Source: Mycobacterium colombiense
GTDB lineage: Bacteria > Actinomycetota > Actinomycetes > Mycobacteriales > Mycobacteriaceae
Direction: 5' to 3'
NCBI RefSeq assembly: GCF_003284935.1
Contig: NZ_QMEV01000003.1
Span: 62,001-126,000, forward strand
Length of the DNA: 64,000 nucleotides
Positions 1 through 9,431 of this stretch are shown piece by piece. Numbering within the stretch: the stretch's first letter is position 1; every line of letters begins with the position of its first letter. The notes beneath the pieces were generated by a model. The model saw nothing but the letters and a program-made list of their open reading frames with translations. It had not been told where the DNA came from and searched no databases. A program made the translations under genes and the position numbers.

Positions 1-149
1 GTTTCGACGGCGCGCAGCATGGCGGCGGCCGTGATCCCGCCGAACGGTCCGACCATGTTGGCCCACTCCGGGTGCGTGCGCCCGCGCCTGAGGTCGGTGC
101 CGATCCGGTCGAACTGGAGGGCTTCGTCGAAGGGGTGTGTGTCGGTCAT
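1..149 (-). CDS. Acyl-CoA thioesterase (TesB-like), N-terminal part only, cut by the window edge
   Basis: On the minus strand an ATG at 147-149 opens a frame that runs off the left edge (about 49 residues visible). The visible residues include HPEWANMVGPFGG followed by a helix with AAAMLRAVE, the usual start of a TesB-type double hot-dog thioesterase that hydrolyses acyl-CoA. It is divergent from the acyl-CoA dehydrogenase at 468, so the pair may share control through the palindromes between them. The family call rests only on this N-terminal piece. Confidence 0.6.
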   Translation of the reverse strand, partial: MTDTHPFDEALQFDRIGTDLRRGRTHPEWANMVGPFGGITAAAMLRAVE

Positions 150-467
150 AGTGATCGACCGCAGATTACTGGCGGACGGCGCCGCCGCTGGATACGGGGT
201 CTCGTCGGGTGTGCCGGGCGCACGTCATCGGTTGAGGTACGCGTCGCTGCCAGATCCCGCGGGGCTGTTCAATTCCAGCCTCGACGGCAACACCAGACGC
301 GCAATCGATTTCCACGAGGGCGACAAGATCGACGAAAGGCGTTGACGGCGCTCATTCGCGCCGCGGTGTCGTTGAACGACACCTGAGGCGCCAACCTGTA
401 CACCGCGCGTGGCGGTGCTGTACAGTCGCCCAGCACAAGGTCGACGCTCGAACGAGAGGCCATCGGT
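150..467. promoter_or_regulatory. Divergent intergenic region with two palindromes upstream of the acyl-CoA dehydrogenase
   Basis: No convincing gene lies here. Bases 365-383 form a perfect 19-base palindrome (arms GGTGTCGTT and AACGACACC around one G). Bases 396-425 form a second, imperfect one whose ends are CTGTAC and GTACAG with inner CCGC/GCGG arms. Paired dyads this close to a divergent start are typical of TetR-type operators for mycobacterial fatty-acid genes; the regulator is not identifiable here. Confidence 0.5.
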
Positions 468-1697
468 GTGACTTCCGAGTCGGTCAAGGAATTTCGGAGC
501 CGGGCCAGGGCCTGGCTCGCCGCGACGATGCCACGACTCGACCCCGCCAAGGCGGCGCAGCTGGAGCGCGATGCGTTGCCGTCCTGGCACCGGGCTCGCG
601 AGCTGCAAAAGTTGCTGTGGGACGGCGGATTCGCCGGGATCTGTTTCCCGCGCGAGTATGGCGGGCTCGGACTGGGCTACGAATACAAAAAGGCGTTCGA
701 CATCGAGTCCCAGGGATACGAGACTCCGCTCCTGCTCAACGTCCCGTCGTTCGCCATCTGCTGCGCAACGATTCTCGACATGGGCAGCGAGGAGCAGAAG
801 CGCGCGCACATCGCGGCCGCGTTGCGCGGCGACGAGGTGCTGGTGCAGCTGCTGTCCGAACCCAATGGCGGATCGGATCTGGCGGGCGTCATCACCCGCG
901 CCGAGCGCCGCGACGGACGATGGATCATCAACGGCGCCAAGACCTGGAGCACGTGGGCGTTCGCCGCCGACTACGGCCTGTGCCTGGCCAGGACCAACTG
1001 GGAGGTGCCCAAACACGATGGGCTGACGATGTTCCTGGTGCCGTTGCACCATCCCGGCGTCACCATCAACCGCATCCAGCAGGTCAACGGATCCATCGAA
1101 TTCTGCGAGGAGTTCTTCGACGACGTCGACGTGGGCGACGACGCCGTCGTCGGCGAACCGGGCAAGGGATGGGACGTCGCGTCGCGACAGCTCTACCACG
1201 AGCGGCGCACGATGGGGGACGGGTCGGAGTACACCAGCGGGCCGGGAATCGCTGAGGCCCACGATGTTTCGGTCGACCTGATAACGCTGCTGGATAAGAC
1301 TGACCAGGCCGGCAACCAGCGACTCGAGGAGATGGTCGGCCGGGCGCTGGTGCACCGGGCCGTGCATGGCCAGCTCAGTGAACACGTCTTTCACGCCGTG
1401 GCCGGCGGATCCCTGCCACCCGCCGCCGGGTCGATCATCCGGCTGTACATGGCCGAGGTGCACGACGTCGAGACCGATACCGCGCTGGCCGTGGCGGGCC
1501 CGGCGGCCGTGGTTGACGACGAGGGCGGGTTGGTCGATATCGGGACGCGCTATCTGGGACGGCAGACCGCCAGCATCGGCGGCGGCACCACCGAGATGGC
1601 GCGCAACGTGATCGGCGAGCGGGTGCTGAACTTCCCGCGCGAGCGCGCCGACGACCGCGGCGTGCCCTTCAACCAGGTGCGGCGCGGCAAAAGGTAA
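468..1697 (+). CDS. Acyl-CoA dehydrogenase (FadE family)
   Basis: A 409-residue acyl-CoA dehydrogenase, an FAD enzyme making the alpha,beta double bond in an acyl-CoA. The N-terminal helical domain contains FPREYGGLGLGY (about residues 65-76), the middle domain has LLSEPNGGSDLAG and the substrate/FAD-contact stretch WIINGAKTWSTW (about 150-161), and the C-terminal helical domain ends with IGGGTTEMARNVIGERVLN, the typical ACAD tail. The GTG start gives the expected N terminus. It is followed 14 bases later by the gene at 1712, which has its own strong ribosome site, so the two are probably one transcript. The substrate cannot be read from sequence; steroid side-chain or branched acyl-CoA are both possible in mycobacteria. 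Confidence 0.9.
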   Translation: MTSESVKEFRSRARAWLAATMPRLDPAKAAQLERDALPSWHRARELQKLLWDGGFAGICFPREYGGLGLGYEYKKAFDIESQGYETPLLLNVPSFAICCATILDMGSEEQKRAHIAAALRGDEVLVQLLSEPNGGSDLAGVITRAERRDGRWIINGAKTWSTWAFAADYGLCLARTNWEVPKHDGLTMFLVPLHHPGVTINRIQQVNGSIEFCEEFFDDVDVGDDAVVGEPGKGWDVASRQLYHERRTMGDGSEYTSGPGIAEAHDVSVDLITLLDKTDQAGNQRLEEMVGRALVHRAVHGQLSEHVFHAVAGGSLPPAAGSIIRLYMAEVHDVETDTALAVAGPAAVVDDEGGLVDIGTRYLGRQTASIGGGTTEMARNVIGERVLNFPRERADDRGVPFNQVRRGKR

Positions 1698-1711
1698 GGA
1701 GGCGAACAGAA

Positions 1712-2578
1712 TTGGGCGGTCAACTTCGTGACATCCGAGAGTTGATGGGTGATTCCGACGCCTACCGCGAGGAACTGTACCGGCGTTGGACGGGACTGTT
1801 GAGCTACCGTTACATCGGTCGCAAGCACTCCTCGATGAATCTGGGCGAGACCGATGACATCGTCGCCATCCGCCGCGACATGCGCAACGATGCGGGTGGA
1901 ATCATGGTGGCGCCGTTGGCCATTTCCTCCCCGGAGGGCTGCCAGACAGACATGGTCGCGGTGCCCAATCCGGTGATCGCGTCGGTACAGATCGTCGATC
2001 CCGGATACGACGTCACCAGGATCGAGATCGTCGGATCGGGCATCGTGCACCAGGGCCGCACCATGGGCTACGGCCGCTGCACGATCGTCGATGCCGACAA
2101 CCCCAGCCGGGTCATCGCCTTCAACGAGGGGCAGGGCGCGATCATCGGCATCCCGCCGGAAGGCCTGGACCGGATGGACGTTTCGGGTACCGAGCTGGTG
2201 ATCGAGGACTCCGCCGACCTACCGCCGCTGTGGCAGGCCTTCGGTGCCAGCCGGCGCGACGACGGCCACTGGGTACTTCCCGAGCTGAGCACCGAACTCG
2301 CGTCACCGGATGCCGCGCTCCACATCGGACCCCAGCACGTCGTTCTCGAGACCGCGGCGATCGACCTCGCCGCGGCGGTCGCGGGAACGAGGAAGCTGCA
2401 GGTGGTCAGTTGGCACGTCATGTTTATGTCGCGCGGCAAGGTGGGTCCCTTCCGGGTGGCGGGCACCGCCCACCCGGGCGGTTCCGGTCGCGTCGGCGTG
2501 CGCATGCTGCTGCACGACGAGGGTAACGGTGACAAGGCGGTCACCTCCGCCGCGGCGATCTTCGACATCGTCGGCTGA
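1712..2578 (+). CDS. Conserved protein, probably double hot-dog fold, partner of the FadE gene
   Basis: 288 residues starting at TTG, chosen because AAGGAGG sits 9 bases upstream and the frame starts cleanly there. The first half has LSYRYIGRKHSS, and the middle resembles a PaaI/thioesterase hot-dog strand set (GSGIVHQGRTMGYGRCTIVD). The second half repeats the pattern with SWHVMFMSRGKVGPF and GRVGVRMLLHDEGN. That suggests two hot-dog repeats acting on acyl-CoA thioesters, but no catalytic residue is clear. Its place just after an acyl-CoA dehydrogenase supports a role in lipid catabolism. The exact function is unknown. Confidence 0.65.
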   Translation: MGGQLRDIRELMGDSDAYREELYRRWTGLLSYRYIGRKHSSMNLGETDDIVAIRRDMRNDAGGIMVAPLAISSPEGCQTDMVAVPNPVIASVQIVDPGYDVTRIEIVGSGIVHQGRTMGYGRCTIVDADNPSRVIAFNEGQGAIIGIPPEGLDRMDVSGTELVIEDSADLPPLWQAFGASRRDDGHWVLPELSTELASPDAALHIGPQHVVLETAAIDLAAAVAGTRKLQVVSWHVMFMSRGKVGPFRVAGTAHPGGSGRVGVRMLLHDEGNGDKAVTSAAAIFDIVG

Positions 2579-2616
2579 GCCGGCCCTGGACGGCCCGCGG
2601 CCACATGGCAAGCGCC

Positions 2617-2636
2617 CTAGGGACTTACGGCACTAG
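2617..2636 (+). promoter_or_regulatory. DosR-like box upstream of the SpoIIAA-like gene
   Basis: The 20-base site begins CTAGGGACTTA and ends CACTAG. It matches about 13 of 20 positions of the DosR (DevR) consensus TTSGGGACTWWAGTCCCSAA, with the left half (GGGACTTA) intact and the right half degenerate. It lies about 50 bases before the ATG at 2689, a usual distance. It is supported by a second such box before the neighbouring stress gene. Confidence 0.45.
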
Positions 2637-2688
2637 GCAGCCTACGCCGTCGCGTACATGCTAAAGAGCGTGCGGAAAGGAGCAATCG

Positions 2689-3057
2689 ATGATCGAGGTG
2701 CTGCCGAACATGCCGGACGGCGTGACCGGAATCCGCGTGTCGGGCCGGCTGCGCGGCGATGAACTGCGCGAGATCAGGCCCGTCCTCGAGGAGACGGTGA
2801 AGACCGGTGAGGTCAGGATCGTCGAGGTCATCGCGTCCGATTACGAGGGCTTCGGTCCCGGTGGCTTGGTCGAGGATCTCAAGCTGGGGTTGGGTACCGT
2901 CTTGACCCATCATTCGGCCTTCAAGCGAATCGCGGTCGTATCGGACAAGGAATGGGTCGCCCACACCGTCCACGCGCTCGCCTGGATGGTCCCCGGCGAG
3001 CTCGCGGTGTTCGGGCTCGACGACCTGGAGCGCGCGAAGGACTGGGCGGCCGGCTGA
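2689..3057 (+). CDS. SpoIIAA-like (STAS-fold) protein
   Basis: 122 residues starting MIEVLPNMPDGVTGIRVSGRL, preceded by AAAGGAG. The pattern of short strands and helices, with VSGRLRGDELREI near the start and FKRIAVVSDKEW in the middle, matches the SpoIIAA-like family (STAS fold) of small bacterial proteins of unknown role, distinct from true anti-sigma antagonists because no conserved phosphorylatable serine is seen in the usual loop. The upstream DosR-like box and the adjacent universal stress gene suggest induction in hypoxia. The biochemical function is not known. Confidence 0.75.
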   Translation: MIEVLPNMPDGVTGIRVSGRLRGDELREIRPVLEETVKTGEVRIVEVIASDYEGFGPGGLVEDLKLGLGTVLTHHSAFKRIAVVSDKEWVAHTVHALAWMVPGELAVFGLDDLERAKDWAAG

Positions 3058-3210
3058 AGTCCGCGATCTCAAGGCCGGCTCCGTTGCGGCCTGACGGCAG
3101 TGCGCGCTGAAAGACTGGCGTATCGAACCGATTTGGCGACTTCTGGCCTCGCCGGCAATCCGGTTCGGCCCAGGAGTCGGTTGCGCGTCGAAGGTCTCTG
3201 GTCCACCCGG

Positions 3211-3230
3211 TTGGGGACGAAAGGCTCATG
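3211..3230 (+). promoter_or_regulatory. DosR-like box upstream of the universal stress protein
   Basis: The site begins TTGGGGACGAAAGG. It matches 14 of 20 positions of the DosR consensus TTSGGGACTWWAGTCCCSAA, including TTGGGGAC and the central AAAG. It ends 49 bases before the ATG at 3280. Mycobacterial two-domain universal stress proteins are classic DosR targets, which strengthens the call. Confidence 0.55.
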
Positions 3231-3279
3231 ACCGGGCCTAGTTTGGGCAATAGCGTGGTGGATGAACTAGGAGATCGAC

Positions 3280-4164
3280 ATGACTGCATCCACAAAGCGC
3301 CATGGCGCCGTCGTCGGAGTCGACGGATCGCCGGCGTCGAATTTCGCTGTGTGCTGGGCGGCGCGTGACGCGGCGATGCGCAATATTCCGTTGACCCTGG
3401 TCCACATGGTCAACGCCACGACGGTCTGGCCGCAGGTGCCTATGGCGTCCGAAGCGCTGGCGTGGCAGGAGGACGATGGCCGCTGGCTGCTGCAAGAGGC
3501 GGTCAAGATCGCCGAAGACGCCACTAGGACAAGCCGGAACATCGACATCGCAAGCGAACTGTGGCACGGGCCCCCGACGCCGACGCTGTCCAGGATGTCG
3601 GAAGAGGCAATCATGGTCGTGGTCGGATCCTATGGGCGCGGGGCGATTGGTCGGGGAGTACTCGGTTCGGTCAGTTCCGGCATCGTGCGGCGCGCCAGCT
3701 GTCCGGTTGCCGTCATCCACGACGAAGACCCCTTGATGCCGTACCCCGCGCAGGCGCCCGTCCTGGTTGGCATCGATGGCTCGCCGGCCTCCGAACTCGC
3801 CACGACCATCGCCTTCGACGAAGCGTCCCGGCGAGGAGTCGAGCTCAAGGCGGTTCATGCGTGGAGCGACACGGGAATTCTCGGGCTTCCCGGAGTGGAC
3901 TGGTCGGCAGTGAAGGCGGAAGCGGAACGGAGTCTGTCCGAACGGCTGGCGGGCTGGCGGGAACGCTACCCCGACGTCACCGTGCACCGAATCGTCGTGG
4001 GCGACCGGCCGGCTCGGCAGCTGATCGAGCAGTCAGAGACCGCACAGCTGACCGTCGTGGGCAGCCACGGCCGCGGTTGTCTGACCGGTGTACTGCTGGG
4101 CTCGGTGAGCAATGCCGTCGTGCACTCCATTCGCATGCCGGTGATCGTGGCCCGGCCGTCCTGA
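3280..4164 (+). CDS. Universal stress protein with tandem USP domains
   Basis: 294 residues with two Usp domains (about 8-150 and 158-293). Each starts with the nucleotide-contact strand and aspartate (VVGVDGSPAS and LVGIDGSPAS) and ends with the ATP-binding G-2X-G-9X-G(S) loop (GSYGRGAIGRGVLGS and GSHGRGCLTGVLLGS). So both halves should bind ATP, as in the DosR-controlled Usp proteins of M. tuberculosis that slow growth in hypoxia. The start follows AGGAG with normal spacing. Which of the several M. tuberculosis paralogues it matches cannot be decided here. Confidence 0.92.
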   Translation: MTASTKRHGAVVGVDGSPASNFAVCWAARDAAMRNIPLTLVHMVNATTVWPQVPMASEALAWQEDDGRWLLQEAVKIAEDATRTSRNIDIASELWHGPPTPTLSRMSEEAIMVVVGSYGRGAIGRGVLGSVSSGIVRRASCPVAVIHDEDPLMPYPAQAPVLVGIDGSPASELATTIAFDEASRRGVELKAVHAWSDTGILGLPGVDWSAVKAEAERSLSERLAGWRERYPDVTVHRIVVGDRPARQLIEQSETAQLTVVGSHGRGCLTGVLLGSVSNAVVHSIRMPVIVARPS

Positions 4165-4276
4165 GGTTGGTTCGTTCGGTGACACCCGGCGATGGGGATT
4201 GGCGCAAGACCTGGCCGTAGAGTTGAACGACGGCAACCTTCCCGCCGCCGAAGCCGACGCAGAGGAGCGTGTGGTC

Positions 4277-5200
4277 ATGCAGGTCAGTATGTTCGGGCAA
4301 CTCAGCGGAACGGGCAGCGAATCGCCGATCGACGCGACCATCGCCAACCTCGCGATGCTTCGCGATGAAGGCTTCAAACGCCTGTGGATGAGCCAATTAC
4401 CTTACGAGCCGGACCTTCTCACCATCCTGGCCATCGCCCTGCGCGAGGTCGACACGATCGAGGTGGCCAGCGGTGTGGTGCCGATCCAAAATCAGCATCC
4501 GATGCAGATGGCGCAGCGCGCGCTGACGGTAAGCCTTGCCTCGGGCGGCCGGTTCACGCTCGGGCTCGGCATGACTCACCAGGCGGTCACCGAGGGCATG
4601 TGGGGCATCCCGTGGGACAAGCCGGTGCGCAGGCTGAACGAATTTCTCGACGGGCTACTGCCCCTGCTGGCCGGTGAACGCGCCGACGCGACGGGGGAGA
4701 CGGTGACCACGCGCGGCGCGCTGATGATTTCGGGTGCGCCCAGGCCCGACGTCTACATCGCGGCGCTGGGTCCCCAAATGCTCAAACTCGCGGGCCGGCG
4801 GACCTCGGGTACGTGCACCTGGATGACCGGACCCACGACGCTGGCCGAGCACGTCGGCCCAACGCTGCGCCAGGCGGCCGCTGATGCCGGGCGCGAGGGC
4901 GAGGTGCGTGTCGCGGCGTCGTTGCCCGTCTGCGTCACCGACGACGTCGACGCCGCCCGCAAGCACGCGGCCGAACAATTCGCCATCTATGGCCAGCTGC
5001 CGTCGTATCGCGCGATGCTCGACCGCGAGGGCTATGCGGGCCCGGAGGATGCCGCCATCATCGGCGACGAGGACACGGTCCGCGGCCGGCTCGACGAACT
5101 GAGTGCCGCGGGCGTCGACGAATACGTCGCCGCGGCGTTCGATCCGTCGCCGGAGGGCCGGGCTCGCACGCGGGCGCTGCTGCGGGCGTACGACTCCTGA
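4277..5200 (+). CDS. LLM-class (F420-type) flavin-dependent oxidoreductase
   Basis: 307 residues from the ATG at 4277, preceded by GAGGAG at 4262-4267; an in-frame GTG lies 6 bases earlier. The luciferase-like TIM-barrel features are visible: GFKRLWMSQLP, IEVASGVVPIQNQHPMQMA, GGRFTLGLGMTH, and a C-terminal DTVRGRLDELSAAGVDEYV. Mycobacterial members of this layout use coenzyme F420 or FMN to reduce or oxidise small molecules. The substrate is unknown. It lies 124 bases before fabG3 on the same strand, but the palindromes between them suggest separate control. Confidence 0.88.
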   Translation: MQVSMFGQLSGTGSESPIDATIANLAMLRDEGFKRLWMSQLPYEPDLLTILAIALREVDTIEVASGVVPIQNQHPMQMAQRALTVSLASGGRFTLGLGMTHQAVTEGMWGIPWDKPVRRLNEFLDGLLPLLAGERADATGETVTTRGALMISGAPRPDVYIAALGPQMLKLAGRRTSGTCTWMTGPTTLAEHVGPTLRQAAADAGREGEVRVAASLPVCVTDDVDAARKHAAEQFAIYGQLPSYRAMLDREGYAGPEDAAIIGDEDTVRGRLDELSAAGVDEYVAAAFDPSPEGRARTRALLRAYDS

Positions 5201-5252
5201 CCGGCAGGGTGCTTCCGGCCTAGTCCCGGTGTGTCCGCGCCGTTTTGGCAAC

Positions 5253-5276
5253 GGCTATGTATGGCCATACATAGCC
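5253..5276. promoter_or_regulatory. Perfect 24-bp palindrome upstream of fabG3
   Basis: Arms GGCTATGTATGG and CCATACATAGCC meet without a spacer. A second related dyad, CGTATGG at 5284-5290 and CCATACG at 5304-5310, follows. Both share the TATGG/CCATA unit and precede the GTG of fabG3 by 15-70 bases, as expected for a repressor operator overlapping the promoter. Confidence 0.65.
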
Positions 5277-5324
5277 TCCGGTACGTATGGTGCATAGACG
5301 AACCCATACGACAGGAGAAGCGCG

Positions 5325-6107
5325 GTGGCAGAACGGTTGGCGGGAAAGGTCGCCCTGATCAGTGGCGGCGCCCGGGGCATGGGCGCATCGCACGTGCGGT
5401 CGCTGGTCGCCGAGGGGGCCAAGGTCGTCTTCGGTGACATCCTCGACGACGAGGGCAAGGCGGTCGCGTCCGAGGTCGGTGACGCCGCCCGCTACCTGCA
5501 CCTCGACGTCACCAAGCCCGAGGATTGGGACGCGGCGGTGGCCACGGCGCTGAGCGAGTTCGGTCGCATCGACGTGCTGGTCAACAACGCCGGCATCATC
5601 AACATCGGCACCCTGGAGGATTACGCGCTCTCGGAGTGGCAGCGCATCCTCGACATCAACCTGACGGGCGTGTTTCTCGGCATCCGCGCCGTGGTCAAAC
5701 CCATGAAGGAAGCGGGCCGGGGATCGATCATCAACATCTCCTCGATCGAAGGCATGGCCGGCACCATCGCCTGCCACGGTTACACCGCAACCAAATTCGC
5801 CGTGCGGGGACTGACGAAGTCGGCCGCCCTGGAGTTGGGTCCGAGCGGAATCCGGGTCAACTCAATCCATCCCGGGCTCATCAAGACCCCGATGACCGAC
5901 TGGGTTCCCGACGACATCTTCCAGACCGCGCTGGGCCGGGCCGCCCAGCCCGTGGAGGTCTCCAACCTGGTGGTCTACCTGGCCAGCGACGAGTCCAGCT
6001 ACTCCACCGGCGCGGAGTTCGTGGTGGACGGCGGCACGACCGCCGGCCTCGGACACAAGGACTTCTCCAACGTCGAGACCGACGCCCAGCCGGACTGGGT
6101 TACCTAG
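5325..6107 (+). CDS. fabG3: 3-alpha/20-beta-hydroxysteroid dehydrogenase, SDR family (FabG3 type)
   Basis: 260 residues, GTG start after AGGAG. The cofactor loop [11 protein letters not shown] (about 13-23), the NNAG motif (87-90) and the catalytic triad Ser140, Tyr153, Lys157 (NISS, YTATK) are all present, and [20 protein letters not shown] matches the M. tuberculosis FabG3 (Rv2002) in register as I recall it. That enzyme is an NADH-dependent 20-beta-hydroxysteroid dehydrogenase. The gene is placed tail-to-tail with mmpL, overlapping it by 8 bases. The 24-bp palindrome upstream suggests control by a dedicated repressor, possibly steroid-responsive. Confidence 0.92.
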   Translation: MAERLAGKVALISGGARGMGASHVRSLVAEGAKVVFGDILDDEGKAVASEVGDAARYLHLDVTKPEDWDAAVATALSEFGRIDVLVNNAGIINIGTLEDYALSEWQRILDINLTGVFLGIRAVVKPMKEAGRGSIINISSIEGMAGTIACHGYTATKFAVRGLTKSAALELGPSGIRVNSIHPGLIKTPMTDWVPDDIFQTALGRAAQPVEVSNLVVYLASDESSYSTGAEFVVDGGTTAGLGHKDFSNVETDAQPDWVT

Positions 6108-9000
6108 CGGCGGTTGCCAGTTCGTCGTCCTTGGCCGGCTTGGGCCACGGCGAGGGAACCGGGCGTTGGCGCACCCGTTGCGGCCACCAGAACCACTTGC
6201 CCAGCAGCGCGGCGATCGACGGTGTCATCAACGACCGCACGATCAAGGTGTCGAACAGCAGACCCAGTCCGATCGTGGTACCGACCTGGCCGATGACCGT
6301 CAGCTCGCTGACCGCCATGGTCATCATCGTGAAGGCGAACACCAGTCCCGCCGATGTCACCACCGAGCCGGTGCCGCCCATCGACCGGATGATGCCGGTG
6401 TTCAGCCCGGCGTGGATCTCCTCTTTGAACCGCGCCACCAGTAGCAGGTTGTAGTCGGCACCGACGGCCAGCAGGATGATGACCGACATCGCGAGCACCA
6501 TCCAGTGCAACTCGATGCCGATCAGGTGCTGCCAGATCAGGACCGAGAGCCCGAAGGACGCGCCCAGCGACAGCAAGACGGTTCCCACGATCACCGCCGA
6601 CGCCACCACGCCTCGGGTGATGATCAGCATGATGATGAAAATCAGGCACAGTGACGAGATCCCGGCGATCAACAGGTCGTAGGTGTTGCCGTCGCTGAGG
6701 TCCTTGTAGATCGACGCGGTCCCCGCGAGATAGATCTTCGAACCCTCCAGCGGCGTGCCTTTCAGCGCTTCGTAGGCGGCCTTCTTGATCAACGGGATGT
6801 GCGAAATGCCCTCCTGTGACATCGGATCGCCGTCATGGCTGATGATGAACCGCACGGCGTGCCCGTCGGGGGAGATGAAGTTCTTCATGCCCTTCTTGAA
6901 CTCGGCGTTGTTGAACGTCTCCGGCGGCAGGTAGAACGAGTCGTCGTTCTTGGAGGCGTCGAAGGCCTTGCCCATGGCGTTGGAGTTCTTCTGGGCCTCG
7001 TTCTGCTGATCCTGCAGACCCTTCTGGGTCGAATACATGGTCAGCATCGTCGTTTTCATGGCCTTCATGTTTTCGATCATCGACGGCATCAGCGCCACCA
7101 TCTGCGGCATCAGCGTGTCGAGATGATCCATGATCGGCAACAGGCTCTCGATGTCGTCGGTCATCGTGTCGATGCCGTCCAGCCCGTCGAAGACCGAGCG
7201 CAGCGACCAGCACACCGGGATGTCGTAGCAGTGCTTTTCCCAGTAGAGGTAGCTGCGGATCGGGCGGAAGAAATCCTCGAAATCCGCCATGTGATCGCGC
7301 AATTCGTTGATGTCGATCGTCATGTCATGCATCTTCTTGACCATCTGATGCATGTCATTGGTCATTTGCGCCGTGATGCTCTGCATCTTCTGCATGCTCT
7401 CGATGGTCGTCTGCATCATGTCGGCCTGATGCAGCATGTCGGCCATCTGATCTTCCTGGTACTTCTGGTTCATCTGCTGGGTCACACCCTGCATGCTGAT
7501 CTGGAAGGGGATCGAGGTGTGCTCGATCGGCGTGCCCTGCGGGCGGGTGATGGCTTGCACGCGGCCGATTCCCGGCACCCGGAAGACGGTCTTGGCGATC
7601 TTGTCGATCACCAAGAAGTCCGCGGAGTTGCGCAGATCGTGATCGCTTTCGATCATCAACACTTCCGGGTTCATTCGCGCCTGCGAGAAGTGTCGGTCCG
7701 CGGCCGCGTAACCCTCGTTCGCGGGCAGATCGGCGGGCAGGTAATTGCGGTCGTTGTAGTTGGTGCGATAGCCCGGCAGGGTCAGCAAGCCCACCAGCGC
7801 GACGCCAATCGTCACCACCAGGATCGGGCCGGGCCAGCGGACGACGAGCGCGCCGATCTTGCGCCACCCGCGAATCCGTTGTGTGCGTCTGGGTTCGAGG
7901 GTCTTGCCGAAACGTGTGGCCACCGCGATGACGGCCGCACCGAGCGTCAACGCCGCCGCGACCACCACCACCATGCCGATGGCCAGCGGAATACCCAGCG
8001 TCTGGAAGTACGGCAGGTTGGTGAAGTGCAGGCAGAATGTCGCGCCGGCGATCGTTAAACCCGAACCGAGCACCACGTGGGCGGTGCCCTTGTACATGGT
8101 GTAGTACGCCTCTTCGCGCGTCTCACCGATGGCGCGGGCTTCTTGATATCGGCCTATGAGGAAGATCGCGTAGTCGGTGGCGGCCGCGATTCCCAACGTG
8201 ACCAACAGGTTGGTGGCGAACGTCGAGAGCCCAATGAGGTTGAAGTAGCCGAGGAAAGCCACCATGCCGCGCGCGGCCGACAGCTCGAGCACCACCATCA
8301 CCAGCGTCAGCAGCACCGTGATGACCGAGCGATAGACCAGCAGCAGCATGCCGATGATCACGGTGAAGGTGGCCAATGTGATGAGCTGCAGGCTGCGGTC
8401 GCCTGCCTCGTGTTGGTCCGCCGAGAGGGCCGCGGGGCCGGTGACGTAGGCCTTGACCCCCTTGGGGGGCTGCACGCTCTTCACGATGTTCTGGACGGAT
8501 TCCACCGACTCGTTGGCCAGCGCTTCGCCCTGGTTACCGGCGAGGTAGACCTGGACGTAGGCGGCCTTACCGTCGTTGCTCTGCGCGCCGGCCCCGGTCA
8601 GCGGATCGCTCCACATATCCTGAACGTGCTCAACGTGTTTGGTGTCGGCGTCGAGCTTCCGCACCATCTGGTCGTAGTAGGCGTGCGCGTCGGCGCCGAG
8701 AGGATTCTGGCCCTCCAGGACGATCATCACCGAGCTGTTGGATTTGTACTCGTTGAAGATCGCGCCCATCCGCTTGGTCGCGACCACCGATTGCGCATCG
8801 TCGGGTGCCATGGACACCGAACGCATCTTGCCGACCTCGTCCAGCTGGGGGACGGCGACGTTGAGCACCGCGATGAGCGCGATCCATCCGATGATGATCG
8901 GCACGGCCAACGTGCGGATGAGCCGGGGAATTTTGTCGTGCACGGGTTCTTTGACGACGGGGATGGCGTCGGTGCGGGTGTCGTCGATCGTTGTGCTCAT
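6100..9000 (-). CDS. mmpL: MmpL-family RND lipid transporter
   Basis: 966 residues, the size of MmpL4/MmpL5-type transporters, which export lipids, siderophores or drugs across the mycobacterial inner membrane using proton force. There is a first membrane helix at about 28-50, then a long outer domain, then helix bundles. Two Asp-Tyr pairs expected of the proton relay are visible in [14 protein letters not shown] and [14 protein letters not shown]. The second outer domain is rich in Met and coiled coil ([13 protein letters not shown] and following). The C terminus is short. The ATG overlaps the mmpS stop by 4 bases, so translation is coupled. Confidence 0.93.
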   Translation of the reverse strand: MSTTIDDTRTDAIPVVKEPVHDKIPRLIRTLAVPIIIGWIALIAVLNVAVPQLDEVGKMRSVSMAPDDAQSVVATKRMGAIFNEYKSNSSVMIVLEGQNPLGADAHAYYDQMVRKLDADTKHVEHVQDMWSDPLTGAGAQSNDGKAAYVQVYLAGNQGEALANESVESVQNIVKSVQPPKGVKAYVTGPAALSADQHEAGDRSLQLITLATFTVIIGMLLLVYRSVITVLLTLVMVVLELSAARGMVAFLGYFNLIGLSTFATNLLVTLGIAAATDYAIFLIGRYQEARAIGETREEAYYTMYKGTAHVVLGSGLTIAGATFCLHFTNLPYFQTLGIPLAIGMVVVVAAALTLGAAVIAVATRFGKTLEPRRTQRIRGWRKIGALVVRWPGPILVVTIGVALVGLLTLPGYRTNYNDRNYLPADLPANEGYAAADRHFSQARMNPEVLMIESDHDLRNSADFLVIDKIAKTVFRVPGIGRVQAITRPQGTPIEHTSIPFQISMQGVTQQMNQKYQEDQMADMLHQADMMQTTIESMQKMQSITAQMTNDMHQMVKKMHDMTIDINELRDHMADFEDFFRPIRSYLYWEKHCYDIPVCWSLRSVFDGLDGIDTMTDDIESLLPIMDHLDTLMPQMVALMPSMIENMKAMKTTMLTMYSTQKGLQDQQNEAQKNSNAMGKAFDASKNDDSFYLPPETFNNAEFKKGMKNFISPDGHAVRFIISHDGDPMSQEGISHIPLIKKAAYEALKGTPLEGSKIYLAGTASIYKDLSDGNTYDLLIAGISSLCLIFIIMLIITRGVVASAVIVGTVLLSLGASFGLSVLIWQHLIGIELHWMVLAMSVIILLAVGADYNLLLVARFKEEIHAGLNTGIIRSMGGTGSVVTSAGLVFAFTMMTMAVSELTVIGQVGTTIGLGLLFDTLIVRSLMTPSIAALLGKWFWWPQRVRQRPVPSPWPKPAKDDELATAAR

Positions 9001-9431
9001 GCGGATTTCACCAAGCAGAAGGTCAGGGCGTGCACGCCGTGGGTGATGTTCTCGGCCTTGACTTCGTCATCGATGGTGATGCGGCAGCCGAGCGAATTGC
9101 CGTCGCTTTGCGCGGACAGGTTCGGGAAGACCGAGGGGGCGGTGGTGCTCAGGACCAGCGTCCACGGCAGCGGTGCGCCATCGACGCGCTTCGGGTCGGC
9201 GGACAGGTCCAAGTAGTTGACGTTGGCCTGGCTGGCCGAGCCGAAGACCTCGTATTTGACGACCTTGGGCTTGAACGGCTTCGAGTCATCGAGCCGCGGG
9301 CTGGTCATGATGCCGGTGTCTTGGGCGCCGAAAAACGATTTGACCCGAACGACCGCGAAGCCGCCGACCACCACGACCGCCACGATCAACAGCGGCAACC
9401 AGGCGTTGCGCACAAGTCTCGAAATCTGCAC
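8997..9431 (-). CDS. mmpS: MmpS-family transport accessory protein
   Basis: 144 residues, GTG start. One N-terminal membrane helix (about 10-28, [19 protein letters not shown]) is followed by the periplasmic beta-sandwich domain of MmpS, with [11 protein letters not shown], a [14 protein letters not shown] segment and the closing [14 protein letters not shown] strand. MmpS proteins assist the cognate MmpL in export. It is the first gene of an mmpS-mmpL operon; the upstream region carries half-sites like those at the neighbouring TetR gene. Confidence 0.92.
   Translation of the reverse strand: MQISRLVRNAWLPLLIVAVVVVGGFAVVRVKSFFGAQDTGIMTSPRLDDSKPFKPKVVKYEVFGSASQANVNYLDLSADPKRVDGAPLPWTLVLSTTAPSVFPNLSAQSDGNSLGCRITIDDEVKAENITHGVHALTFCLVKSA

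Noticed and set aside
255..285. GGCTGTTCAATTCCAGCC, looking like a tRNA T-arm
   Set aside because: The loop is 8 bases and there is no acceptor stem, anticodon arm or D-arm around it.
225..1463. A 412-codon open frame on the minus strand opposite the acyl-CoA dehydrogenase
   Set aside because: It is a high-GC shadow; the plus strand has all acyl-CoA dehydrogenase motifs and the minus frame shows none of any family.
6835..8058. Long plus-strand open frame inside mmpL, rich in His and Arg
   Set aside because: Composition is that of an antisense shadow; mmpL on the other strand is intact.
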